Of a DNA stretch of 64,000 bases, positions 46,367 through 61,900 are shown in pieces. The position numbers and the translations under genes are program-made. How positions within the stretch are numbered: the first letter of the stretch is position 1; the number at the start of each line of letters is the position of its first letter. The notes under the pieces are model-generated. The model had not been told where the DNA came from and did not search any database. It saw only the letters and a program-made list of their open reading frames with translations. The stretch is from Portunus trituberculatus (Eukaryota > Arthropoda > Malacostraca > Decapoda > Portunidae), in the NCBI RefSeq assembly GCF_017591435.1, contig NC_059289.1, positions 21,238,806 to 21,302,805 on the forward strand, read 5' to 3'.

Positions 46367-46971
46367 TGTGTTTTCGTAGCATTTCTGTGTTTTGGTGGAA
46401 AACAGCTAAAACTGATTAAATTACACGTTTTCTTAATTTTACTTTGGATTCTCTATACTAGCTTGTTTTCATCAATTTTATCGTTTTGAAGCAAAATAAT
46501 GTAAAATGACGAATAAGCACAATTTTCAATCGAGATAGTTTTTTTCATAAAACACCTTAAAACACATGAATAAGACGTTTTAACAAATATAGTGTTTTGC
46601 CTGCATTTATGAGTTTGGTGCATAAAACGCTAGAATACACTAAAATAACCCACTTTTGACATATTTCACTTCCTTAGACATATATTGTGTTTTGCCTGCA
46701 TTTCTGAGTTTTGGTTCATAAAACGCTGGAATACATCAAAATAACCCCTTTTGACATATTTCACTTCCTTAAACAAATAGTGTGTTTTCCCTGCAATTCT
46801 GAGTTTTGTTACATAAAACGCTGGAATACACCAAAATAACCCCTTTTTGACATATTTCACTTCCTTAGACAAATAGTGTGTTTTGCCTGCAATTCTGAGT
46901 TTTGTTGCATAAAACGCTGGAATACACCAAAATAACCCATTTTTACATATTTCAGTTCCTTAGACAAATAG
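46367..46971. repeat. Example higher-order unit (E-A-B-C-D)
   Basis: This unit shows the canonical order: E 46367-46590, A 46591-46685, B 46686-46779, C about 46780-46876 and D about 46877-46971. Each submonomer contains TAAAACGCT[GA]GAATACA and ends with ATATTTCA[CG]TTCCTTAGACA, so A-D share a common ancestor while E keeps only the GTGTTTT-type start in common. Confidence 0.9.
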
Positions 46972-49900
46972 TGTGTTTTCGTAGCATTTCTGTGTTTTGG
47001 TGGAAAACAGCTAAAACTGATTAAATTACACGTTTTCTTAATTTTACTTTGGATTCTCTATACTAGCTTGTTTTCATCAATTTTATCGTTTTGAAGCAAA
47101 ATAATGTAAAATGACGAATAAGCACAATTTTCAATCGAGATAGTTTTTTTCATAAAACACCTTAAAACACATGAATAAGACGTTTTAACAAATATAGTGT
47201 TTTGCCTGCATTTATGAGTTTGGTGCATAAAACGCTAGAATACACTAAAATAACCCACTTTTGACATATTTCACTTCCTTAGACATATATTGTGTTTTGC
47301 CTGCATTTCTGAGTTTTGGTTCATAAAACGCTGGAATACATCAAAATAACCCTTTTGACATATTTCACTTCCTTAAACAAATAGTGTGTTTTCCTGCAAT
47401 TCTGAGTTTTGTTACATAAAACGCTGGAATACACCAAAATAACCCTTTTGACATATTTCACTTCCTTAGACAAATAGTGTGTTTTGCCTGCAATTCTGAG
47501 TTTTGTTGCATAAAACGCTGGAATACACCAAAATAACCCATTTTTACATATTTCAGTTCCTTAGACAAATAGTGTGTTTTCGTAGCATTTCTGTGTTTTG
47601 GTGGAAAACAGCTAAAACTGATTAAATTACACGTTTTCTTAATTTTACTTTGGATTCTCTATACTAGCTTGTTTTCATCAATTTTATCGTTTTGAAGCAA
47701 AATAATGTAAAATGACGAATAAGCACAATTTTCAATCGAGATAGTTTTTTTCATAAAACACCTTAAAACACATGAATAAGACGTTTAACAAATATAGTGT
47801 TTTGCCTGCATTTATGAGTTTGGTGCATAAAACGCTAGAATACACTAAAATAACCCACTTTTGACATATTTCACTTCCTTAGACATATATTGTGTTTTGC
47901 CTGCATTTCTGAGTTTTGGTTCATAAAACGCTGGAATACATCAAAATAACCCTTTTGACATATTTCACTTCCTTAAACAAATAGTGTGTTTTCCTGCAAT
48001 TCTGAGTTTTGTTACATAAAACGCTGGAATACACCAAAATAACCCCTTTTGACATATTTCACTACCTTAGACAAATAGTGTGTTTTGCCTGCAATTCTGA
48101 GTTTTGTTACATAAAACGCTGGAATACACCAAAATAACCTTTTGACATTTTCACATATTTCACTTCCTTAGACAAATAGTGTGTTTTGCCTGCAATTCTG
48201 AGTTTTGTTGCATAAAACGCTGGAATACACCAAAATAACCCATTTTTACATATTTCAGTTCCTTAGACAAATAGTGTGTTTTCGTAGCATTTCTGTGTTT
48301 TGGTGGAAAACAGCTAAAACTGATTAAATTACACGTTTTTCTTAATTTTACTTTGGATTCTCTATACTAGCTTGTTTTCATCAATTTTATCGTTTTGAAG
48401 CAAAATAATGTAAAATGACGAATAAGCACAATTTTCAATCGAGATAGTTTTTTTCATAAAACACCTTAAAACACATGAATAAGACGTTTTAACAAATATA
48501 GTGTTTTGCCTGCATTTATGAGTTTGGTGCATAAAACGCTAGAATACACTAAAATAACCCACTTTTGACATATTTCACTTCCTTAGACATATATTGTGTT
48601 TTGCCTGCATTTCTGAGTTTTGGTTCATAAAACGCTGGAATACATCAAAATAACCCTTTTGACATATTTCACTTCCTTAGACAAATAGTGTGTTTTGCCT
48701 GCAATTCTGAGTTTTGTTACATAAAACGCTGGAATACACCAAAATAACCCCTTTTCACATATTTCACTTCCTTAGACAAATAGTGTGTTTTGCCTGCAAT
48801 TCTGAGTTTTGTTGCATAAAACGCTGGAATACACCAAAATAACCCATTTTTACATATTTCAGTTCCTTAGACAAATAGTGTGTTTTCGTAGCATTTCTGT
48901 GTTTTGGTGGAAAACAGCTAAAACTGATTAAATTACACGTTTTCTTAATTTTACTTTGGATTCTCTATACTAGCTTGTTTTCATCAATTTTATCGTTTTG
49001 AAGCAAAATAATGTAAAATGACGAATAAGCACAATTTTCAATCGAGATAGTTTTTTTCATAAAACACCTTAAAACACATGAATAAGACGTTTTAACAAAT
49101 ATAGTGTTTTGCCTGCATTTATGAGTTTGGTGCATAAAACGCTAGAATACACTAAAATAACCCACTTTTGACATATTTCACTTCCTTAGACATATATTGT
49201 GTTTTGCCTGCATTTCTGAGTTTTGGTTCATAAAACGCTGGAATACATCAAAATAACCCTTTTGACATATTTCACTTCCTTAAACAAATAGTGTGTTTTC
49301 CTGCAATTCTGAGTTTTGTTACATAAAACGCTGGAATACACCAAAATAACCCCTTTTGACATATTTCACTACCTTAGACAAATAGTGTGTTTTGCCTGCA
49401 ATTCTGAGTTTTGTTACATAAAACGCTGGAATACACCAAAATAACCCATTTTTACATATTTCACTTCCTTAGACAAATAGTGTGTTTTCTGTAGCATTTC
49501 TGTGTTTTGTTCCTTAGGAAAACAGCTAAACAGCTAAAAATTAAATTACACGTTTTCTTAATTTTACTTTGGATTCTCTATACTAGCTTGTTTTCATCAA
49601 TTTTATCGTTTTGAAGCAAAATAATGTAAAATGACGAATAAGCACAATTTTCAATCGAGATAGTTTTTTTCATAAAACACCTTAAAACACATGAATAAGA
49701 CGTTTTAACAAATATAGTGTTTTGCCTGCATTTATGAGTTTGGTGCATAAAACGCTAGAATACACTAAAATAACCCACTTTTGACATATTTCACTTCCTT
49801 AGACATATATTGTGTTTTGCCTGCATTTCTGAGTTTTGGTTCATAAAACGCTGGAATACATCAAAATAACCCTTTTGACATATTTCACTTCCTTAAACAA

Positions 49901-52900
49901 ATAGTGTGTTTTCCTGCAATTCTGAGTTTTGTTACATAAAACGCTGGAATACACCAAAATAACCCTTTTGACATATTTCACTACCTTAGACCAAAATAAC
50001 CCTTTTCACATATTTCACTTCCTTAGACAAATAGTGTGTTTTGCCTGCAATTCTGAGTTTTGTTGCATAAAACGCTGGAATACACCAAAATAACCCATTT
50101 TTACATATTTCAGTTCCTTAGACAAATAGTGTGTTTTCGTAGCATTTCTGTGTTTTGGTGGAAAACAGCTAAAACTGATTAAATTACACGTTTTTCTTAA
50201 TTTTACTTTGGATTCTCTATACTAGCTTGTTTTCATCAATTTTATCGTTTTGAAGCAAAATAATGTAAAATGACGAATAAGCACAATTTTCAATCGAGAT
50301 AGTTTTTTTCATAAAACACCTTAAAACACATGAATAAGACGTTTTAACAAATATAGTGTTTTGCCTGCATTTATGAGTTTGGTGCATAAAACGCTAGAAT
50401 ACACTAAAATAACCCACTTTTGACATATTTCACTTCCTTAGACATATATTGTGTTTTGCCTGCATTTCTGAGTTTTGGTTCATAAAACGCTGGAATACAT
50501 CAAAATAACCCTTTTGACATATTTCACTTCCTTAAACAAATAGTGTGTTTTCCTGCAATTCTGAGTTTTGTTACATAAAACGCTGGAATACACCAAAATA
50601 ACCCTGAGTTTTGTTTTGGAATACACCAAAACATATTTCACTTCCTTAGACAAATAGTGTGTTTTGCCTGCAATTCTGAGTTTTGTTGCATAAAACGCTG
50701 GAATACACCAAAATAACCCATTTTTACATATTTCAGTTCCTTAGACAAATAGTGTGTTTTCGTAGCATTTCTGTGTTTTGGTGGAAAACAGCTAAAACTG
50801 ATTAAATTACACGTTTTCTTAATTTTACTTTGGATTCTCTATACTAGCTTGTTTTCATCAATTTTATCGTTTTGAAGCAAAATAATGTAAAATGACGAAT
50901 AAGCACAATTTTCAATCGAGATAGTTTTTTTCATAAAACACCTTAAAACACATGAATAAGACGTTTTAACAAATATAGTGTTTTGCCTGCATTTATGAGT
51001 TTGGTGCATAAAACGCTAGAATACACTAAAATAACCCACTTTTGACATATTTCACTTCCTTAGACATATATTGTGTTTTGCCTGCATTTCTGAGTTTTGG
51101 TTCATAAAACGCTGGAATACATCAAAATAACCCTTTTGACATATTTCACTTCCTTAAACAAATAGTGTGTTTTCCTGCAATTCTGAGTTTTGTTACATAA
51201 AACGCTGGAATACACCAAAATAACCTTAGACAAATAGTGTGTTTTTGCAATTCTGATATTTCACATATTTCACTTCCTTAGACAAATAGTGTGTTTTGCC
51301 TGCAATTCTGAGTTTTGTTGCATAAAACGCTGGAATACACCAAAATAACCCATTTTTACATATTTCAGTTCCTTAGACAAATAGTGTGTTTTCGTAGCAT
51401 TTCTGTGTTTTGGTGGAAAACAGCTAAAACTGATTAAATTACACGTTTTCTTAATTTTACTTTGGATTCTCTATACTAGCTTGTTTTCATCAATTTTATC
51501 GTTTTGAAGCAAAATAATGTAAAATGACGAATAAGCACAATTTTCAATCGAGATAGTTTTTTTCATAAAACACCTTAAAACACATGAATAAGACGTTTAA
51601 CAAATATAGTGTTTTGCCTGCATTTATGAGTTTGGTGCATAAAACGCTAGAATACACTAAAATAACCCACTTTTGACATATTTCACTTCCTTAGACATAT
51701 ATTGTGTTTTGCCTGCATTTCTGAGTTTTGGTTCATAAAACGCTGGAATACATCAAAATAACCCTTTTGACATATTTCACTTCCTTAAACAAATAGTGTG
51801 TTTTCCTGCAATTCTGAGTTTTGTTACATAAAACGCTGGAATACACCAAAATAAAATATCAACCCAAATAGTGTGTTTTGCCTGCAATTCTGAGTTTTGT
51901 TATTTCACATATTTCACTTCCTTAGACAAATAGTGTGTTTTGCCTGCAATTCTGAGTTTTGTTGCATAAAACGCTGGAATACACCAAAATAACCCATTTT
52001 TACATATTTCAGTTCCTTAGACAAATAGTGTGTTTTCGTAGCATTTCTGTGTTTTGGTGGAAAACAGCTAAAACTGATTAAATTACACGTTTTTCTTAAT
52101 TTTACTTTGGATTCTCTATACTAGCTTGTTTTCATCAATTTTATCGTTTTGAAGCAAAATAATGTAAAATGACGAATAAGCACAATTTTCAATCGAGATA
52201 GTTTTTTTCATAAAACACCTTAAAACACATGAATAAGACGTTTTAACAAATATAGTGTTTTGCCTGCATTTATGAGTTTGGTGCATAAAACGCTAGAATA
52301 CACTAAAATAACCCACTTTTGACATATTTCACTTCCTTAGACATATATTGTGTTTTGCCTGCATTTCTGAGTTTTGGTTCATAAAACGCTGGAATACATC
52401 AAAATAACCCTTTTGACATATTTCACTTCCTTAAACAAATAGTGTGTTTTCCTGCAATTCTGAGTTTTGTTACATAAAACGCTGGAATACACCAAAATAA
52501 CCCTTTTGACATATTTCACTTCCTTAGACAAATAGTGTGTTTTGCCTGCAATTCTGAGTTTTGTTACATAAAACGCTGGAATACACCAAAATAACCCTTT
52601 TTCACATATTTCACTTCCTTAGACAAATAGTGTGTTTTCCTGCAATTCTGAGTTTTGTTGCATAAAACGCTGGAATACACCAAAATAACCCATTTTTACA
52701 TATTTCAGTTCCTTAGACAAATAGTGTGTTTTCGTAGCATTTCTGTGTTTTGGTGGAAAACAGCTAAAACTGATTAAATTACACGTTTTCTTAATTTTAC
52801 TTTGGATTCTCTATACTAGCTTGTTTTCATCAATTTTATCGTTTTGAAGCAAAATAATGTAAAATGACGAATAAGCACAATTTTCAATCGAGATAGTTTT

Positions 52901-55900
52901 TTTCATAAAACACCTTAAAACACATGAATAAGACGTTTTAACAAATATAGTGTTTTGCCTGCATTTATGAGTTTGGTGCATAAAACGCTAGAATACACTA
53001 AAATAACCCACTTTTGACATATTTCACTTCCTTAGACATATATTGTGTTTTGCCTGCATTTCTGAGTTTTGGTTCATAAAACGCTGGAATACATCAAAAT
53101 AACCCTTTTGACATATTTCACTTCCTTAAACAAATAGTGTGTTTTCCTGCAATTCTGAGTTTTGTTACATAAAACGCTGGAATACACCAAAATAACCCCT
53201 TTTGACATATTTCACTTCCTTAGACAAATAGTGTGTTTTGCCTGCAATTCTGAGTTTTGTTGCATAAAACGCTGGAATACACCAAAATAACCCATTTTTA
53301 CATATTTCAGTTCCTTAGACAAATAGTGTGTTTTCGTAGCATTTCTGTGTTTTGGTGGAAAACAGCTAAAACTGATTAAATTACACGTTTTCTTAATTTT
53401 ACTTTGGATTCTCTATACTAGCTTGTTTTCATCAATTTTATCGTTTTGAAGCAAAATAATGTAAAATGACGAATAAGCACAATTTTCAATCGAGATAGTT
53501 TTTTTCATAAAACACCTTAAAACACATGAATAAGACGTTTAACAAATATAGTGTTTTGCCTGCATTTATGAGTTTGGTGCATAAAACGCTAGAATACACT
53601 AAAATAACCCACTTTTGACATATTTCACTTCCTTAGACATATATTGTGTTTTGCCTGCATTTCTGAGTTTTGGTTAATAAAACGCTGGAATACATCAAAA
53701 TAACCCTTTTGACATATTTCACTTCCTTAAACAAATAGTGTGTTTTCCTGCAATTCTGAGTTTTGGTACATAAAACGCTGGAATACACCATATTTCACTA
53801 CCTTAGACAAATAGCGTGTTTTGCCTGCAATTCTGAGTTTTGTTACATAAAACGCTGGAATTCACTTCCTTAGACAAATAGTGTGTTTTGCCTGCAATTC
53901 TGAGTTTTGTTGCATAAAACGCTGGAATACACCAAAATAACCCATTTTTACATATTTCAGTTCCTTAGACAAATAGTGTGTTTTCGTAGCATTTCTGTGT
54001 TTTGGTGGAAAACAGCTAAAACTGATTAAATTACACGTTTTTCTTAATTTTACTTTGGATTCTCTATACTAGCTTGTTTTCATCAATTTTATCGTTTTGA
54101 AGCAAAATAATGTAAAATGACGAATAAGCACAATTTTCAATCGAGATAGTTTTTTTCATAAAACACCTTAAAACACATGAATAAGACGTTTTAACAAATA
54201 TAGTGTTTTGCCTGCATTTATGAGTTTGGTGCATAAAACGCTAGAATACACTAAAATAACCCACTTTTGACATATTTCACTTCCTTAGACATATATTGTG
54301 TTTTGCCTGCATTTCTGAGTTTTGGTTCATAAAACGCTGGAATACATCAAAATAACCCTTTTGACATATTTCACTTCCTTAAACAAATAGTGTGTTTTCC
54401 TGCAATTCTGAGTTTTGTTACATAAAACGCTGGAATACACCAAAATAACCCTTTTGACATATTTCACTTCCTTAGACAAATAGTGTGTTTTGCCTGCAAT
54501 TCTGAGTTTTGTTGGCATAAAACGCTGGAATACACCAAAATAACCCATTTTTACATATTTCAGTTCCTTAGACAAATAGTGTGTTTTCGTAGCATTTCTG
54601 TGTTTTGGTGGAAAACAGCTAAAACTGATTAAATTACACGTTTTTCTTAATTTTACTTTGGATTCTCTATACTAGCTTGTTTTCATCAATTTTATCGTTT
54701 TGAAGCAAAATAATGTAAAATGACGAATAAGCACAATTTTCAATCGAGATAGTTTTTTTCATAAAACACCTTAAAACACATGAATAAGACGTTTTAACAA
54801 ATATAGTGTTTTGCCTGCATTTATGAGTTTGGTGCATAAAACGCTAGAATACACTAAAATAACCCACTTTTGACATATTTCACTTCCTTAGACATATATT
54901 GTGTTTTGCCTGCATTTCTGAGTTTTGGTTCATAAAACGCTGGAATACATCAAAATAACCCTTTTGACATATTTCACTTCCTAAAACAAATAGTGTGTTT
55001 TCCTGCAATTCTGAGTTTTGTTACATAAAACGCTGGAATACACCAAAATAACCCTTTTGACATATTTCACTACCTTAGACAAATAGTGTGTTTTGCCTGC
55101 AATTCTGAGTTTTGTTACATAAAACGCTGGAATACACCAAAATAACCCTTTTTCACATATTTCACTTCCTTAGACAAATAGTGTGTTTTGCCTGCAATTC
55201 TGAGTTTTGTTGCATAAAACGCTGGAATACACCAAAATAACCCATTTTTACATATTTCAGTTCCTTAGACAAATAGTGTGTTTTCGTAGCATTTCTGTGT
55301 TTTGGTGGAAAACAGCTAAAACTGATTAAATTACACGTTTTCTTAATTTTACTTTGGATTCTCTATACTAGCTTGTTTTCATCAATTTTATCGTTTTGAA
55401 GCAAAATAATGTAAAATGACGAATAAGCACAATTTTCAATCGAGATAGTTTTTTTCATAAAACACCTTAAAACACATGAATAAGACGTTTTAACAAATAT
55501 AGTGTTTTGCCTGCATTTATGAGTTTGGTGCATAAAACGCTAGAATACACTAAAATAACCCACTTTTGACATATTTCACTTCCTTAGACATATATTGTGT
55601 TTTGCCTGCATTTCTGAGTTTTGGTTCATAAAACGCTGGAATACATCAAAATAACCCTTTTGACATATTTCACTTCCTTAAACAAATAGTGTGTTTTCCT
55701 GCAATTCTGAGTTTTGTTACATAAAACGCTGGAATACACCAAAATAACCCCTTTGACATATTTCACTTCCTTAGACAAATAGTGTGTTTTGCCTGCAATT
55801 CTGAGTTTTGTTGCATAAAACGCTGGAATACACCAAAATAACCCATTTTTACATATTTCAGTTCCTTAGACAAATAGTGTGTTTTCGTAGCATTTCTGTG

Positions 55901-58900
55901 TTTTGGTGGAAAACAGCTAAAACTGATTAAATTACACGTTTTCTTAATTTTACTTTGGATTCTCTATACTAGCTTGTTTTCATCAATTTTATCGTTTTGA
56001 AGCAAAATAATGTAAAATGACGAATAAGCACAATTTTCAATCGAGATAGTTTTTTTCATAAAACACCTTAAAACACATGAATAAGACGTTTTAACAAATA
56101 TAGTGTTTTGCCTGCATTTATGAGTTTGGTGCATAAAACGCTAGAATACACTAAAATAACCCACTTTTGACATATTTCACTTCCTTAGACATATATTGTG
56201 TTTTGCCTGCATTTCTGAGTTTTGGTTCATAAAACGCTGGAATACATCAAAATAACCCTTTTGACATATTTCACTTCCTTAAACAAATAGTGTGTTTTCC
56301 TGCAATTCTGAGTTTTGTTACATAAAACGCTGGAATACACCAAAATAACCCTTTTGACATATTTCACTACCTTAGACAAAAGTGTGTTTTGCCTGCAATT
56401 CTGAGTTTTGTTACATAAAACGCTGGAATACACCAAAATATTTCACTTCCTTAGACAAATAGTGTGTTTTGCCTGCAATTCTGAGTTTTGTTGCATAAAA
56501 CGCTGGAATACACCAAAATAACCCATTTTTACATATTTCAGTTCCTTAGACAAATAGTGTGTTTTCGTAGCATTTCTGTGTTTTGGTGGAAAACAGCTAA
56601 AACTGATTAAATTACACGTTTTCTTAATTTTACTTTGGATTCTCTATACTAGCTTGTTTTCATCAATTTTATCGTTTTGAAGCAAAATAATGTAAAATGA
56701 CGAATAAGCACAATTTTCAATCGAGATAGTTTTTTTCATAAAACACCTTAAAACACATGAATAAGACGTTTAACAAATATAGTGTTTTGCCTGCATTTAT
56801 GAGTTTGGTGCATAAAACGCTAGAATACACTAAAATAACCCACTTTTGACATATTTCACTTCCTTAGACATATATTGTGTTTTGCCTGCATTTCTGAGTT
56901 TTGGTTCATAAAACGCTGGAATACATCAAAATAACCCTTTTTTGACATATTTCACTTCCTTAAACAAATAGTGTGTTTTCCTGCAATTCTGAGTTTTGTT
57001 ACATAAAACGCTGGAATACACCAAAATAACCCTTTTGACATATTTCACTACCTTAGACAAATAGTGTGTTTTGCCTGCAATTCTGAGTTTTGTTACATAA
57101 AACGCTGGAATACACCAAAATAACCCCTTTTTGACATATTTCACTTCCTTAGACAAATAGTGTGTTTTGCCTGCAATTCTGAGTTTTGTTGCATAAAACG
57201 CTGGAATACACCAAAATAACCCATTTTTACATATTTCAGTTCCTTAGACAAATAGTGTGTTTTCGTAGCATTTCTGTGTTTTGGTGGAAAACAGCTAAAA
57301 CTGATTAAATTACACCTTTTCTTAATTTTACTTTGGATTCTCTATACTAGCTTGTTTTCATCAATTTTATCGTTTTGAAGCAAAATAATGTAAAATGACG
57401 AATAAGCACAATTTTCAATCGAGATAGTTTTTTTCATAAAACACCTTAAAACACATGAATAAGACGTTTAACAAATATAGTGTTTTGCCTGCATTTATGA
57501 GTTTGGTGCATAAAACGCTAGAATACACTAAAATAACCCACTTTTGACATATTTCACTTCCTTAGACATATATTGTGTTTTGCCTGCATTTCTGAGTTTT
57601 GGTTCATAAAACGCTGGAATACATCAAAATAACCCTTTTGACATATTTCACTTCCTTAAACAAATAGTGTGTTTTCCTGCAATTCTGAGTTTTGTTACAT
57701 AAAACGCTGGAATACACCAAAATAACCCCTTTTGACATATTTCACTTGCCCTTAGACAAATAGTGTGTTTTGCCTGCAATTCTGAGTTTTGTTGCATAAA
57801 ACGCTGGAATACACCAAAATAACCCATTTTTACATATTTCAGTTCCTTAGACAAATAGTGTGTTTTCGTAGCATTTCTGTGTTTTGGTGGAAAACAGCTA
57901 AAACTGATTAAATTACACGTTTTCTTAATTTTACTTTGGATTCTCTATACTAGCTTGTTTTCATCAATTTTATCGTTTTGAAGCAAAATAATGTAAAATG
58001 ACGAATAAGCACAATTTTCAATCGAGATAGTTTTTTTCATAAAACACCTTAAAACACATGAATAAGACGTTTAACAAATATAGTGTTTTGCCTGCATTTA
58101 TGAGTTTGGTGCATAAAACGCTAGAATACACTAAAATAACCCACTTTTGACATATTTCACTTCCTTAGACATATATTGTGTTTTGCCTGCATTTCTGAGT
58201 TTTGGTTCATAAAACGCTGGAATACATCAAAATAACCCTTTTGACATATTTCACTTCCTTAAACAAATAGTGTGTTTTCCTGCAATTCTGAGTTTTGTTA
58301 CATAAAACGCTGGAATACACCAAAATAACCCCATATTTCACTTTTTAGACATATTTCACTTCCTTAGACAAATAGTGTGTTTTGCCTGCAATTCTGAGTT
58401 TTGTTGCATAAAACGCTGGAATACACCAAAATAACCCATTTTTACATATTTCAGTTCCTTAGACAAATAGTGTGTTTTCGTAGCATTTCTGTGTTTTGGT
58501 GGAAAACAGCTAAAACTGATTAAATTACACGTTTTCTTAATTTTACTTTGGATTCTCTATACTAGCTTGTTTTCATCAATTTTATCGTTTTGAAGCAAAA
58601 TAATGTAAAATGACGAATAAGCACAATTTTCAATCGAGATAGTTTTTTTCATAAAACACCTTAAAACACATGAATAAGACGTTTTAACAAATATAGTGTT
58701 TTGCCTGCATTTATGAGTTTGGTGCATAAAACGCTAGAATACACTAAAATAACCCACTTTTGACATATTTCACTTCCTTAGACATATATTGTGTTTTGCC
58801 TGCATTTCTGAGTTTTGGTTCATAAAACGCTGGAATACATCAAAATAACCCTTTTGACATATTTCACTTCCTTAAACAAATAGTGTGTTTTCCTGCAATT

Positions 58901-61900
58901 CTGAGTTTTGTTACATAAAACGCTGGAATACACCAAAATAACCCTTTTGACATATTTCACTACCTTAGACAAATAGTGTGTTTTGCCTGCAATTCTGAGT
59001 TTTGTTACATAAAACGCTGGAATACACCAAAATCATATTTCACTTCCTTAGACAAATAGTGTGTTTTGCCTGCAATTCTGAGTTTTGTTGCATAAAACGC
59101 TGGAATACACCAAAATAACCCATTTTTACATATTTCAGTTCCTTAGACAAATAGTGTGTTTTCGTAGCATTTCTGTGTTTTGGTGGAAAACAGCTAAAAC
59201 TGATTAAATTACACGTTTTCTTAATTTTACTTTGGATTCTCTATACTAGCTTGTTTTCATCAATTTTATCGTTTTGAAGCAAAATAATGTAAAATGACGA
59301 ATAAGCACAATTTTCAATCGAGATAGTTTTTTTCATAAAACACCTTAAAACACATGAATAAGACGTTTAACAAATATAGTGTTTTGCCTGCATTTATGAG
59401 TTTGGTGCATAAAACGCTAGAATACACTAAAATAACCCACTTTTGACATATTTCACTTCCTTAGACATATATTGTGTTTTGCCTGCATTTCTGAGTTTTG
59501 GTTCATAAAACGCTGGAATACATCAAAATAACCCTTTTGACATATTTCACTTCCTTAAACAAATAGTGTGTTTTCCTGCAATTCTGAGTTTTGTTACATA
59601 AAACGCTGGAATACACCAAAATAACCCCTTTTGACATATTTCACTTCCTTAGACAAATAGTGTGTTTTGCCTGCAATTCTGAGTTTTGTTGCATAAAACG
59701 CTGGAATACACCAAAATAACCCATTTTTACATATTTCAGTTCCTTAGACAAATAGTGTGTTTTCGTAGCATTTCTGTGTTTTGGTGGAAAACAGCTAAAA
59801 CTGATTAAATTACACGTTTTTCTTAATTTTACTTTGGATTCTCTATACTAGCTTGTTTTCATCAATTTTATCGTTTTGAAGCAAAATAATGTAAAATGAC
59901 GAATAAGCACAATTTTCAATCGAGATAGTTTTTTTCATAAAACACCTTAAAACACATGAATAAGACGTTTAACAAATATAGTGTTTTGCCTGCATTTATG
60001 AGTTTGGTGCATAAAACGCTAGAATACACTAAAATAACCCACTTTTGACATATTTCACTTCCTTAGACATATATTGTGTTTTGCCTGCATTTCTGAGTTT
60101 TGGTTCATAAAACGCTGGAATACATCAAAATAACCCCTTTTTGACATATTTCACTTCCTTAAACAAATAGTGTGATTTCCCTGCAATTCTGAGTTTTGTT
60201 ACATAAAACGCTGGAATACACCAAAATAACCCCTTTTGACATATTTCACTACCTTAGACAAATAGTGTGTTTTGCCTGCAATTCTGAGTTTTGTTACATA
60301 AAACGCTGGAATACACCTAAATAACCCATTTTTTACATATTTCACTTCCTTAGACAAATAGTGTGTTTTCGTAGCATTTCTGTGTTTTGGTGGAAAACAG
60401 CAAAAAACTGATTAAATTACACGTTTTCTTAATTTTACTTTGGATTCTCTATACTAGCTTGTTTTCATCAATTTTATCGTTTTGAAGCAAAATAATGTAA
60501 AATGACGAATAAGCACAATTTTCAATCGAGATAGTTTTTTTCATAAAACACCTTAAAACACATGAATAAGACGTTTAACAAATATAGTGTTTTGCCTGCA
60601 TTTATGAGTTTGGTGCATAAAACGCTAGAATACACTAAAATAACCCACTTTTGACATATTTCACTTCCTTAGACATATATTGTGTTTTGCCTGCATTTCT
60701 GAGTTTTGGTTCATAAAACGCTGGAATACATCAAAATAACCCTTTTGACATATTTCACTTCCTTAAACAAATAGTGTGTTTTCCTGCAATTCTGAGTTTT
60801 GTTACATAAAACGCTGGAATACACCAAAATAACCCCTTTTCACATATTTCACTTCCTTAGACAAATAGTGTGTTTTGCCTGCAATTCTGAGTTTTGTTGC
60901 ATAAAACGCTGGAATACACCAAAATAACCCATTTTTACATATTTCAGTTCCTTAGACAAATAGTGTGTTTTCGTAGCATTTCTGTGTTTTGGTGGAAAAC
61001 AGCTAAAACTGATTAAATTACACGTTTTCTTAATTTTACTTTGGATTCTCTATACTAGCTTGTTTTCATCAATTTTATCGTTTTGAAGCAAAATAATGTA
61101 AAATGACGAATAAGCACAATTTTCAATCGAGATAGTTTTTTTCATAAAACACCTTAAAACACATGAATAAGACGTTTAACAAATATAGTGTTTTGCCTGC
61201 ATTTATGAGTTTGGTGCATAAAACGCTAGAATACACTAAAATAACCCACTTTTGACATATTTCACTTCCTTAGACATATATTGTGTTTTGCCTGCATTTC
61301 TGAGTTTTGGTTCATAAAACGCTGGAATACATCAAAATAACCCTTTTGACATATTTCACTTCCTTAAACAAATAGTGTGTTTTCCTGCAATTCTGAGTTT
61401 TGTTACATAAAACGCTGGAATACACCAAAATAACCCTTTTGACATATTTCACTTCCTTAGACAAATAGTGTGTTTTGCCTGCAATTCTGAGTTTTGTTGC
61501 ATAAAACGCTGGAATACACCAAAATAACCCATTTTTACATATTTCAGTTCCTTAGACAAATAGTGTGTTTTCGTAGCATTTCTGTGTTTTGGTGGAAAAC
61601 AGCTAAAACTGATTAAATTACACGTTTTTCTTAATTTTACTTTGGATTCTCTATACTAGCTTGTTTTCATCAATTTTATCGTTTTGAAGCAAAATAATGT
61701 AAAATGACGAATAAGCACAATTTTCAATCGAGATAGTTTTTTTCATAAAACACCTTAAAACACATGAATAAGACGTTTTAACAAATATAGTGTTTTGCCT
61801 GCATTTATGAGTTTGGTGCATAAAACGCTAGAATACACTAAAATAACCCACTTTTGACATATTTCACTTCCTTAGACATATATTGTGTTTTGCCTGCATT